From a bacterium (GTDB lineage Bacteria > Patescibacteriota > Gracilibacteria > UBA1369 > GCA-2718715), in NCBI GenBank assembly GCA_030426295.1, contig JAUHYY010000059.1, positions 1 through 6,684 on the forward strand: a DNA stretch of 6,684 nucleotides, given 5' to 3'. Made by a program: the position numbers and the translations under genes. How positions within the stretch are numbered: the first letter of the stretch is position 1; each line of letters starts with the position of its first letter. The notes below the pieces were generated by a model that saw nothing but the letters and a program-made list of their open reading frames with translations, did no database searches and was not told where the DNA came from. Positions 1-4,340 of this stretch are shown piece after piece.

Positions 1-306
1 ACTGATTAATCTTTCTGTCTCTAAAGCTAACCCTTCATATGTTTCGACATCTACTTCTTCACCAGAATCAATCTCTTCAGCTAAATCTACTAACTCAGTA
101 GTTAAGTTATCTAACAGCATTATAGAATCACTACCTACCCAATCAGTATGATCACTAAAGGTCTCTCTTCGACCTATTAATACATTCTTGATGTCTTCTA
201 CCTCTCTAATTAACGATTCGACATTAACTATGGCAGTATCTGCTGAAACTATACGCGGCTCTTGACTAACTAAATCTTCGTAATTTCTTGATATTTCTTG
301 ATTCAT
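1..306 (-). CDS. Unrecognised acidic protein, N-terminal 102 residues (runs off the left edge)
   Basis: An open frame starts at ATG 306-304 on the minus strand and stays open to base 1, giving 102 residues (MNQEISRNYEDLVSQEP...) with no stop in the window. The sequence is rich in Asp and Glu, looks mostly helical, and has no signal peptide or membrane segment in the visible part. I recognise no family. It begins 9 bases after the stop of the 45-codon ORF on the same strand, so the two probably share the transcript that starts near position 468. No convincing Shine-Dalgarno sequence precedes the ATG, as for the other genes here. An uninterrupted frame of this length in AT-rich DNA, placed behind a good promoter, supports a real gene. 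Function is unknown. Confidence 0.65.
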   Translation of the reverse strand, partial: MNQEISRNYEDLVSQEPRIVSADTAIVNVESLIREVEDIKNVLIGRRETFSDHTDWVGSDSIMLLDNLTTELVDLAEEIDSGEEVDVETYEGLALETERLIS

Positions 307-315
307 AACTATTAG

Positions 316-453
316 TTAAGCTCGATTAAGATCATTTAATTTTTCTCTCATCACCTTTACCTCTTCTAATTTAGAAGCAAACTCTCTTTTCTGATTTATA
401 ACTTTCTTAACCCTCCTTAAGTTTTCTTGTATTTTCAAAAAATTATTATTCAT
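316..453 (-). CDS. Small basic helical protein, 45 residues, hypothetical
   Basis: ATG 453-451 opens a 45-codon frame (MNNNFLKIQENLRRVKKVIN...) ending in TAA at 318-316. The peptide is rich in Lys, Arg and Glu with hydrophobic residues at helical spacing, so a single amphipathic or coiled-coil helix is likely. There is no membrane segment. A strong -35/-10 pair lies just upstream (475-503) and would give a leader of about 15 bases. The larger frame follows after 9 bases, so this is probably the first gene of a two-gene unit. An AAGGAGG sequence at 418-412 lies inside the frame, but no start codon follows at a useful distance. It is short and has no recognisable family, so it could be a leader peptide or a chance ORF. 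Confidence 0.5.
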   Translation of the reverse strand: MNNNFLKIQENLRRVKKVINQKREFASKLEEVKVMREKLNDLNRA

Positions 454-474
454 TTTTATCGTTATCATCAGTTA

Positions 475-503
475 ATTATACTTGATTTTACGCTATTTGT
501 TAA
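475..503 (-). promoter_or_regulatory. Promoter for the 45-codon ORF and the gene after it
   Basis: On the minus strand TTAACA (503-498) and a perfect TATAAT (480-475) are separated by exactly 17 bases. Transcription would start near 468, about 15 bases before the ATG at 453. The -35 box lies inside the palindrome TGTTAACA (498-505), which could serve as an operator. Confidence 0.7.
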
Positions 504-537
504 CAGCTAATGATTTTTCTATTGCAAAATGTTAACA
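498..537. repeat. Pair of TGTTAACA palindromes in a divergent control region
   Basis: The perfect 8-base palindrome TGTTAACA occurs at 498-505 and again at 530-537, with starts 32 bases apart (about three helical turns). The first covers the -35 box of the leftward promoter; the second lies in the spacer of the rightward tRNA promoter. This arrangement would suit a dimeric repressor binding both, but the motif is short and AT-rich. Confidence 0.4.
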
Positions 538-550
538 AAATTTTTAATAT
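522..550 (+). promoter_or_regulatory. Promoter of tRNA-Lys
   Basis: TTGCAA (522-527) and TAATAT (545-550) are 17 bases apart, putting the transcription start near 557 and leaving about 10 bases before the mature tRNA. The same TTGCAA -35 is found upstream of tRNA-Pro and ybeY in this window. Confidence 0.7.
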
Positions 551-567
551 GACTCGGCTTTACTCGT

Positions 568-644
568 GGGTCGATAGCTCAGCCTGGTAGAGCAACGGCC
601 TTTTAAGCCGCTGGCCCTGGGTTCGAATCCCAGTCGACCCACCA
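568..644 (+). tRNA. tRNA-Lys (anticodon UUU)
   Basis: The 77-base sequence folds as a complete cloverleaf. The acceptor stem is GGGTCGA (568-574) with TCGACCC (634-640), the D stem GCTC/GAGC, and the T arm CTGGG-TTCGAAT-CCCAG (617-633). The anticodon loop CTTTTAA (600-606) gives anticodon TTT at 602-604, which reads Lys AAA/AAG. The discriminator base is A641 and CCA is encoded at 642-644. One weak point is an A-C mismatch at the top of the anticodon stem (595 with 611). It has its own promoter and terminator, so it is a single-gene transcript. Confidence 0.97.
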
Positions 645-655
645 CGAAATTTACT

Positions 656-682
656 CCCAGATAATACATCTGGGTGTTTTTT
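656..682 (+). terminator. Rho-independent terminator after tRNA-Lys
   Basis: CCCAGAT (656-662) pairs with ATCTGGG (668-674) around a 5-base loop, and a run of six T (677-682) follows after two bases. It begins 11 bases after the encoded CCA. Confidence 0.9.
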
Positions 683-691
683 CTTGAGCTT

Positions 692-700
692 TGCTATTAT
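692..700 (+). promoter_or_regulatory. Extended -10 promoter of the PRC-barrel gene
   Basis: TGCTATTAT (692-700) matches an extended -10 element (TGN followed by a TATAAT-like hexamer). It would start transcription near 707 and leave a leader of about 14 bases. No good -35 is seen at the right distance, which extended -10 promoters can tolerate. A less likely choice is TTGAGC (684-689) with TACTAA (706-711). Confidence 0.45.
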
Positions 701-720
701 GTAAATACTAAACAGTACTC

Positions 721-1230
721 ATGAAAGTATTTGCGCGTCAAATTATAGGCTCACGATTAATAGGAAGCCCATACAAGGTGAAAGGTTTAATAATTGAGCC
801 AGTCAGTGGCAAGCTACTGTCGGTCGCTCTCAGGTCAAATTTTTCGCTTCTAGCCAGCTTCTCAGATATTGAATGGGTGAATATGAATAAAACTTTTAGA
901 CTAATAGATGCCCAAGCGATTTTTAACAGTTATGACTTAGCAAGATCTAATAAAGTAATATCTGAAAGTAAGCTTCTTCGAAAACAGAAAGTTGTAACTG
1001 AAGAAGGCCGATTCATAGGAATATTAAAGGATATTCAGGTCGATACTACTCTTGGGGTTTTAACTCAGATACAGACTAGTCGTCGTTTCTTTTTGTTCGG
1101 GCAAAACACCCTGATCACAAGAAAGCAAATTCAAGAGATTACTAAAGATTATATTAAGGTTGATGATGACCTAGCTAAAATAAGGGTTATACAAAAACAG
1201 GCAGAGCCTGTAGTGGCCCCGCCTGTTTAG
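721..1230 (+). CDS. Two-domain PRC-barrel protein
   Basis: This 169-residue soluble protein resembles two PRC-barrel domains in tandem: residues about 8-70 (RLIGSPYKVKGLIIEPVSGK) and about 88-150 (VVTEEGRFIGILKDIQVDTT). Each contains the typical small beta-barrel pattern in which a Gly-rich turn leads into a hydrophobic strand and a partly conserved G-x-L/V-x-x-I/V. PRC-barrel domains occur in the ribosome maturation factor RimM and in photosynthetic reaction centre H subunits, but most free-standing ones have no known role. The C-terminal tail is short and Pro/Val-rich (AEPVVAPPV). The ATG at 721 fits the extended -10 promoter; no Shine-Dalgarno site is visible. The last codons overlap a hairpin that probably terminates the convergent pilin gene. 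The domain call is from pattern recognition only, and the cellular role is unknown. Confidence 0.85.
   Translation: MKVFARQIIGSRLIGSPYKVKGLIIEPVSGKLLSVALRSNFSLLASFSDIEWVNMNKTFRLIDAQAIFNSYDLARSNKVISESKLLRKQKVVTEEGRFIGILKDIQVDTTLGVLTQIQTSRRFFLFGQNTLITRKQIQEITKDYIKVDDDLAKIRVIQKQAEPVVAPPV
1192..1228 (-). terminator. Terminator of the pilin-like gene, inside the end of the convergent gene
   Basis: AAACAGGC (1195-1202) and GCCTGTTT (1221-1228) form an 8-base inverted repeat around an 18-base loop. On the minus strand the hairpin runs straight into five T (1197-1193), as expected for an intrinsic terminator 20 bases after the pilin stop codon. On the plus strand only three T follow, so termination of the PRC-barrel gene here would be weak. 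Confidence 0.6.
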
Positions 1231-1248
1231 TCTATATAGAATTTATCT

Positions 1249-1665
1249 TTACTGAGAAGTTGTAACTGCAGCACCTGATCCTTGTGGAGCTCTTAGTACT
1301 GTGTTTACGATTGCGTAAGATGCGAAGATAATGATAATTCCGATGATTGCGTTGATGATAATCTTCTTAGCTTTACCTGTGTTTTCGTCGTTACCACCTG
1401 ATCCAACGTAAAGGAAACCTCCGTAGATAATAAATGCTACTGCGATAAATCCTAGGAATGTAAGAACGAAGTTAAGGATTGTTTTCGCTAGTTCTTTAAT
1501 GTCACCTTCACCACCAGTCTGAGACTGAACTAGACTTGGCGCGTCGTTAGGAGAAATTAATTGTGCGAATGATACTGGAGCAAAGCTGAATACAGTCAAT
1601 GCAACCGCCATGATAGCCGTAGCAATGATGGCTTTTTTAAGTGGTTTTCTATTAATCATGTTCAT
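1249..1665 (-). CDS. Pilin-like membrane protein, TrbC/VirB2 type
   Basis: The 138-residue product has a basic N-terminus (NRKPLKK), a long hydrophobic signal segment at about 11-34 with a likely signal-peptidase site after VSFA (residue 34), and two membrane helices (about 60-82 and 100-124). A short loop of the form YVGSGGNDENTGKAKK joins the helices. This small two-helix layout with a Gly-Asn and Lys-rich loop is that of VirB2/TrbC-like pilins of type IV secretion systems, and many CPR genomes carry such genes on their own. The mature protein would sit in the cytoplasmic membrane and could form a pilus or a pore. No other secretion gene is in the window. It lies 56 bases after murB on the same strand and has its own extended -10 promoter. 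A second ATG lies two codons inside; the first is used here. Confidence 0.8.
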   Translation of the reverse strand: MNMINRKPLKKAIIATAIMAVALTVFSFAPVSFAQLISPNDAPSLVQSQTGGEGDIKELAKTILNFVLTFLGFIAVAFIIYGGFLYVGSGGNDENTGKAKKIIINAIIGIIIIFASYAIVNTVLRAPQGSGAAVTTSQ

Positions 1666-1689
1666 ATAGTTAAAAATTGGAACAAATTT

Positions 1690-1698
1690 ACTATACCA
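1690..1698 (-). promoter_or_regulatory. Extended -10 promoter of the pilin-like gene
   Basis: On the minus strand TGG-TATAGT (1698-1690) is an extended -10 element, giving a start near 1683 and a leader of about 17 bases. The -35 region (TTATTT, 1718-1713) is weak. Read-through from murB is also possible, since no terminator separates the two genes. Confidence 0.5.
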
Positions 1699-1721
1699 TT
1701 AAACATTCTAGAAAATAACAG

Positions 1722-2597
1722 TCAATTAAGTCGACTTCCTATAATTTGAACTTCTGGTTCTAGTTCGATTCCTTCTTTCTCTTTTACCGCCTGGATTATG
1801 GTGTCTTTTAATTCAAGAACATCTTGCTCTGTACCTGTGCCATCATTCAAAAAAAAGTTGGCATGCTTGTCCGAGGTCTGGATCCCTCCAACTTTGCGAC
1901 CTTTCATACCTGAAGATTCAATCAGCCTACCTGCATAGTCGCCTTCAGGATTTTTGAAGAATGATCCGGTAGTTAAACCTTGTGGCTGTTTTGCTTTTCT
2001 AAATTCTGCGAACTCATGCGGATCACCAGTGTTGTCGTCTGGATTATCGGAAAGTCTAAACCACACTCTAGTAATTATTCTTTCTGGGTACTCTTTAAAC
2101 TCTGAGTGTCTATAGTTGAAACCTATGTCTTTGGCTTCTAGTTCATGAAACTCAAGGGTGTCGGTGTCGACATATTCTACTTTTTCGAGTACGTCTTTCA
2201 TTTCTGTGCCGTGACAACCGGCGTTTCCGTAGGCTGCTCCACCTATAGAACCCGGTAAACCAGAGAAAGCTTCGAGCCCGTATACGTCTTTGTCTTTCAA
2301 AAAGTTGAAAAGCCGCACCCAGCTAAGGCCTGAGTCTACTTTGAGTAGTCGATTTTCGAGTTCGATTTGACTAGTCATATTTCGTATAACCAAACCGTTG
2401 AATCCCGCATCACTAAATAGTAAATTGCTTCCGCCTCCGAAGACGAATATCTGCTCGTGGTTTTCTTTTGCCCATTTTAGTATATCAACTATCTCATCGT
2501 GCTGTTTCCACACTGTGAAAAATTTTGCAGGTCCGCCGATTGCGAAAGTGCAGAAGTTTTTTAGTTCTATGTTTTCTTGGATTTTTAGATCAGACAT
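1722..2597 (-). CDS. murB: UDP-N-acetylenolpyruvoylglucosamine reductase (MurB)
   Basis: MurB uses FAD and NADPH to reduce UDP-GlcNAc-enolpyruvate to UDP-MurNAc, the second committed step of peptidoglycan synthesis, in the cytoplasm. The 291-residue product has the FAD-binding core: an N-terminal FAIGGPAKFF segment, FGGGSNLLFSDAG near residue 54, and GLPGSIGGAAYGNAG near 113-127. The MurB C-terminal domain follows. Expected active-site residues are present: Arg in YRHS (about R163), the proton-donating Ser in TGSFFKNP (about S212) and Glu in LEPEV (about E282). At 291 residues it is the short type II form; E. coli MurB is about 342. A TTG codon lies directly upstream at 2600, but ATG 2597-2595 is the better start. 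It overlaps the end of the upstream gene by 8 bases, suggesting translational coupling, and has no Shine-Dalgarno site of its own. The stop is TGA. Confidence 0.96.
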   Translation of the reverse strand: MSDLKIQENIELKNFCTFAIGGPAKFFTVWKQHDEIVDILKWAKENHEQIFVFGGGSNLLFSDAGFNGLVIRNMTSQIELENRLLKVDSGLSWVRLFNFLKDKDVYGLEAFSGLPGSIGGAAYGNAGCHGTEMKDVLEKVEYVDTDTLEFHELEAKDIGFNYRHSEFKEYPERIITRVWFRLSDNPDDNTGDPHEFAEFRKAKQPQGLTTGSFFKNPEGDYAGRLIESSGMKGRKVGGIQTSDKHANFFLNDGTGTEQDVLELKDTIIQAVKEKEGIELEPEVQIIGSRLN

Positions 2598-3318
2598 CAA
2601 TTGTTTCTGCGTGTTTAATTTCTTCTCTATTGTACTTTCTTAAGAAAAAATTAAAAAGCTTTAAAATATCTTCTGCTGGGTTTATAAATTTATAATCTTC
2701 GTTACCTTCACCATCGTTATAGGCGCATAAAAACCATTCTGCAGACTCCTCAGGTTCAAATATAACTCTCAAAGATGCCTTTTGCGAATTATCATGATGC
2801 GTCCTTGTTACTCGGTACATAGATGGAGTACCTTCATTATTACTTAATTTTAAATCTTGGCGTGCTGCTACTACTTGTACTGCGTGTACAACCGATCTCA
2901 AGTAATATCTATAAAGCTTATCTACCATGGTTTGAGGGTGCTGATCATGAATCATTAAGTCTCCTCTTTCTGTGTCGTCTGTCATATCTGGATCATCTTT
3001 TATTAAACTATAACCACCAAAACATATATCTATTACAGCATTAAGCTTTGCGTTAAATTCACCCCGTATTACTGAAAGTTTTTTCTGCACACAAGAAATA
3101 TCTAATATAGCTATATTCCTGTTCGTATCATAGTTGTCGAGGTTTTGGTCATATGGGTCTTCAAATAATGCCCCAGTATCTATCTGATCAATTAACTCCT
3201 GTGCTCCAGCGTATGAGTCTGCATGATAAACGTAATTACCATCGGTTACTACGACTCCACCGTCTAAATCACCAAATTCGTCTAAATCAAACTGTATAAG
3301 TCGATTTTCTTTAAACAT
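2590..3318 (-). CDS. Unrecognised 242-residue cytoplasmic protein
   Basis: I do not recognise this protein. It is acidic and soluble, with no signal peptide or membrane helix. The N-terminal part (MFKENRLIQFDLDEFGDLDG...) looks beta-rich. A helical middle section (HPQTMVDKLYRYYLRSVVHA, then VQVVAARQDL) is followed by a beta-rich stretch (ASLRVIFEPEESAEWFLCAY) and a C-terminal helix rich in Phe and Lys. No catalytic motif stands out. The frame can be extended upstream to a TTG at 3369, but that TTG is the start of a TTGACA -35 box, so I place the start at ATG 3318-3316; ATG 3324 is the alternative. The gene lies between tRNA-Pro and murB and overlaps murB by 8 bases. The overlap suggests that the two are made together and perhaps that it acts in envelope metabolism, but that is only a guess. 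Confidence 0.8.
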   Translation of the reverse strand: MFKENRLIQFDLDEFGDLDGGVVVTDGNYVYHADSYAGAQELIDQIDTGALFEDPYDQNLDNYDTNRNIAILDISCVQKKLSVIRGEFNAKLNAVIDICFGGYSLIKDDPDMTDDTERGDLMIHDQHPQTMVDKLYRYYLRSVVHAVQVVAARQDLKLSNNEGTPSMYRVTRTHHDNSQKASLRVIFEPEESAEWFLCAYNDGEGNEDYKFINPAEDILKLFNFFLRKYNREEIKHAETIDV

Positions 3319-3334
3319 AAGCATAAATAAAATA

Positions 3335-3352
3335 AGAGGTAATCTTACCTCT
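3335..3352. repeat. Inverted repeat: operator or tRNA-Pro terminator
   Basis: AGAGGTAA (3335-3342) and TTACCTCT (3345-3352) are perfect inverted repeats with a 2-base centre. The repeat covers the probable -10 box of the 242-residue gene, which fits an operator. It could instead fold as a 6-base-pair hairpin; on the minus strand it is followed by TATTTTATTT, so it may terminate the tRNA-Pro transcript. The two readings are not exclusive. Confidence 0.5.
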
Positions 3353-3369
3353 GTGCTTAGATTTGTCAA
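3342..3369 (-). promoter_or_regulatory. Promoter of the 242-residue gene and murB
   Basis: On the minus strand a perfect TTGACA (3369-3364) is followed after 16 bases by TAAGAT (3347-3342). Transcription would begin near 3335, about 17 bases before ATG 3318. The -10 box lies within the inverted repeat at 3335-3352. Confidence 0.5.
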
Positions 3370-3376
3370 TTTTAAG

Positions 3377-3453
3377 TGGTCGGGGTAGCAGGATTCGAAC
3401 CTGCGGCCTCACCGTCCCAAACGGCGCGCGCTGACCAACTGCGCTATACCCCG
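3377..3453 (-). tRNA. tRNA-Pro (anticodon UGG)
   Basis: Read on the minus strand from 3453, the 77 bases form a full cloverleaf. The acceptor stem is CGGGGTA with TACCCCG, the D stem GCGC/GCGC, and the T arm GCAGG-TTCGAAT-CCTGC. The anticodon loop TTTGGGA (3421-3415) gives anticodon TGG at 3419-3417. The discriminator is A at 3380 and CCA is encoded (3379-3377). The anticodon stem CGCCG/CGGTG has one G-T pair. It lies between ybeY and the 242-residue gene with its own promoter. Confidence 0.97.
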
Positions 3454-3469
3454 ATAATTTAGCTCACCA

Positions 3470-3497
3470 AATATAGCCTAAGTATTTTATTTTGCAA
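3470..3497 (-). promoter_or_regulatory. Promoter of tRNA-Pro
   Basis: TTGCAA (3497-3492) and TATATT (3475-3470) are 16 bases apart on the minus strand, with a start near 3463, about 10 bases before the mature tRNA. The -35 box lies 2 bases after the ybeY stop codon. Confidence 0.65.
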
Positions 3498-3499
3498 TA

Positions 3500-3961
3500 T
3501 TATTTCATGATTTCAGCTGCAAGAGCATCCATTTCTTGCTCTTCTTCATCAGCCTGATGATCATATTCGAATACGTGCAGTAAACCGTGAACAAAAAGGA
3601 ACTTGAATTCGTATTCTAGACTATGCTGCTTCTCCCCTGCTTGTTTTTTAGCAGTTTCGTATGAAATATATACTTCACCAAAAGCTTCGTGCTCTTGGAG
3701 CTCTTCGGTGATAAAACCCCATGACAATACGTCTGTTGGTTTGTTTTTTTCTCGGTACTGATTATTGAGTGGAGTGATTGAATTGTCTGAAATAATATTT
3801 ACTGAAATTTTTTTGTTATCGGCGAGTTTTACGAGGTCTAATTTTTCACTTTTTAGGACTGATTTTGCATTGTGCAAAGTTTGTGCAAAAAGTTGTTCAA
3901 GGTTTTTATCTTTGAAAAATTTTTCGTAAATTTCAAATTCGTAATTAAACTCAATTTGCAT
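3500..3961 (-). CDS. ybeY: Endoribonuclease YbeY (16S rRNA 3'-end maturation)
   Basis: YbeY is a small zinc-dependent endoribonuclease of the cytoplasm that helps process the 3' end of 16S rRNA and takes part in ribosome quality control. The 153-residue product carries the family signature HGLLHVFEYDH, whose three metal-binding histidines are about H125, H129 and H135. It also has the conserved KPTDVLSWGF segment (residues 74-83) and FGEVYIS (94-100). The length is normal for the family. The first 45 residues are less conserved, as usual. The start is ATG 3961-3959, without a Shine-Dalgarno site, about 33 bases after a TTGCAA promoter. It is transcribed away from the membrane-anchored helix-turn-helix gene, with 374 bases between the two starts. 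The next feature downstream is tRNA-Pro. Confidence 0.95.
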   Translation of the reverse strand: MQIEFNYEFEIYEKFFKDKNLEQLFAQTLHNAKSVLKSEKLDLVKLADNKKISVNIISDNSITPLNNQYREKNKPTDVLSWGFITEELQEHEAFGEVYISYETAKKQAGEKQHSLEYEFKFLFVHGLLHVFEYDHQADEEEQEMDALAAEIMK

Positions 3962-4000
3962 GATTTTTTGAATAAATTTTAGCGTTTCGACTATACATTC

Positions 4001-4029
4001 ATTATTGGCTTATTTATAAGAAATTGCAA
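4001..4029 (-). promoter_or_regulatory. Probable ybeY promoter
   Basis: TTGCAA (4029-4024) and AATAAT (4006-4001) are separated by 17 bases on the minus strand, with a start near 3994. A second -10-like sequence, TATAGT (3995-3990), has no good -35. Confidence 0.5.
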
Positions 4030-4168
4030 GCTTTTGTGGAGTCGATTTTACCCGGTTTTTCGCGAGTAGTCATATCTGTATAACTTTTTTATACGAACTC
4101 TGCTTTTTGTTTGGCTGTAGATCTAAACATAAGTTTAAAAGTTTTGCACAATTTAAATCATAACTATC
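4030..4168. other. AT-rich intergenic stretch between the ybeY promoter and the repeat array
   Basis: This is the ybeY-distal part of the 374-base divergent gap. I see no ORF, RNA gene or DnaA-box-like TTATCCACA. The only structure is a weak inverted repeat, GTATAA (4078-4083) with TTATAC (4089-4094). The right part, about 4120-4165, is very AT-rich. Confidence 0.5.
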
Positions 4169-4225
4169 GACAATGACACGACATGTCCTGACATTGTCCG
4201 GACATGTCTATAGACATCTCTGACA
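4169..4225. repeat. GACA/TGTC half-site array, block A
   Basis: Ten half-sites fall in 57 bases. GACA begins at 4169, 4175, 4180, 4190, 4201, 4213 and 4222; TGTC begins at 4184, 4195 and 4205. Leaving out 4175, the GACA copies are 11, 10, 11, 12 and 9 bases apart, and the TGTC copies 11 and 10 apart, close to one helical turn. Neighbouring copies form overlapping palindromes: GACATGTC (4180-4187 and 4201-4208), TGTCCGGACA (4195-4204) and ATGTCTATAGACAT (4204-4217). This looks like a cooperative binding site for a dimeric or oligomeric protein, and the obvious candidate is the helix-turn-helix protein encoded next to it. Confidence 0.8.
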
Positions 4226-4243
4226 CTATTTTTTGCTTTTTAC

Positions 4244-4271
4244 TAGACAATCATACGCCACTGTCTATACT
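4244..4271 (+). promoter_or_regulatory. Candidate promoter of the helix-turn-helix gene
   Basis: TAGACA (4244-4249) and TATACT (4266-4271) are 16 bases apart, with a start near 4278 and a leader of about 58 bases. An alternative is TAGACA (4298-4303) with TATAGA (4319-4324), 15 bases apart, which would leave only about 5 bases of leader. Both use bases of the repeat array, so autoregulation is likely whichever is real. Confidence 0.35.
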
Positions 4272-4340
4272 GTCTATAGTCATTTGTCATGACACGGTAG
4301 ACACTGTCTACCGACACCTATAGACAATAAAGCGCATGTC
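4246..4340. repeat. GACA/TGTC half-site array, block B
   Basis: After a T-rich break (4226-4245) the half-sites resume. GACA begins at 4246, 4291, 4300, 4313 and 4323; TGTC begins at 4262, 4271, 4285, 4305 and 4337, the last overlapping the start codon. A longer unit TGTCTATA or its complement TATAGACA appears at 4262-4269, 4271-4278 and 4319-4326, matching the units in block A at 4205-4216. TGTCATGACA (4285-4294) is a perfect palindrome. The block covers the whole promoter region of the downstream gene, so bound protein would probably regulate that gene. Confidence 0.75.
4295..4313. promoter_or_regulatory. 19-base palindromic operator candidate
   Basis: CGGTAGACA and TGTCTACCG are perfect 9-base arms around a single C. 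This is the longest exact palindrome in the array. It ends 22 bases before the start codon of the helix-turn-helix gene, where a bound dimer could block transcription. Confidence 0.65.

Noticed and set aside
412..418. AAGGAGG Shine-Dalgarno-like sequence on the minus strand
   Set aside because: No ATG, GTG or TTG follows within 4-12 bases, so it does not mark a start; it encodes Arg-Arg inside the 45-codon ORF.
2598..2600. TTG as the start of murB
   Set aside because: An ATG follows directly, and extra N-terminal residues are not needed to align with the MurB family.
2398..2643. Plus-strand ORF of 81 codons opposite murB
   Set aside because: It is a mirror frame of murB and the end of the gene before it, with a Cys/Phe/Ser-rich composition typical of antisense frames and no promoter.
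2823..3044. Plus-strand ORF of 73 codons inside the 242-residue gene
   Set aside because: It is antisense to a longer gene that has a promoter and a coupled neighbour; the Leu/Tyr-rich product has no recognisable feature.
3319..3369. N-terminal extension of the 242-residue protein from TTG 3369
   Set aside because: The TTG is part of a perfect TTGACA box, and the extension would encode the inverted repeat; ATG 3318 fits the promoter better.
4169..4340. CRISPR array
   Set aside because: The repeats are 4-10 bases long, in both orientations and without unique spacers of constant length; no cas gene is present.
4030..4340. Replication origin with iterons
   Set aside because: The repeats and AT-rich DNA are suggestive, but there is no DnaA-box match and no replication initiator gene nearby, and the surroundings are ordinary chromosomal genes.
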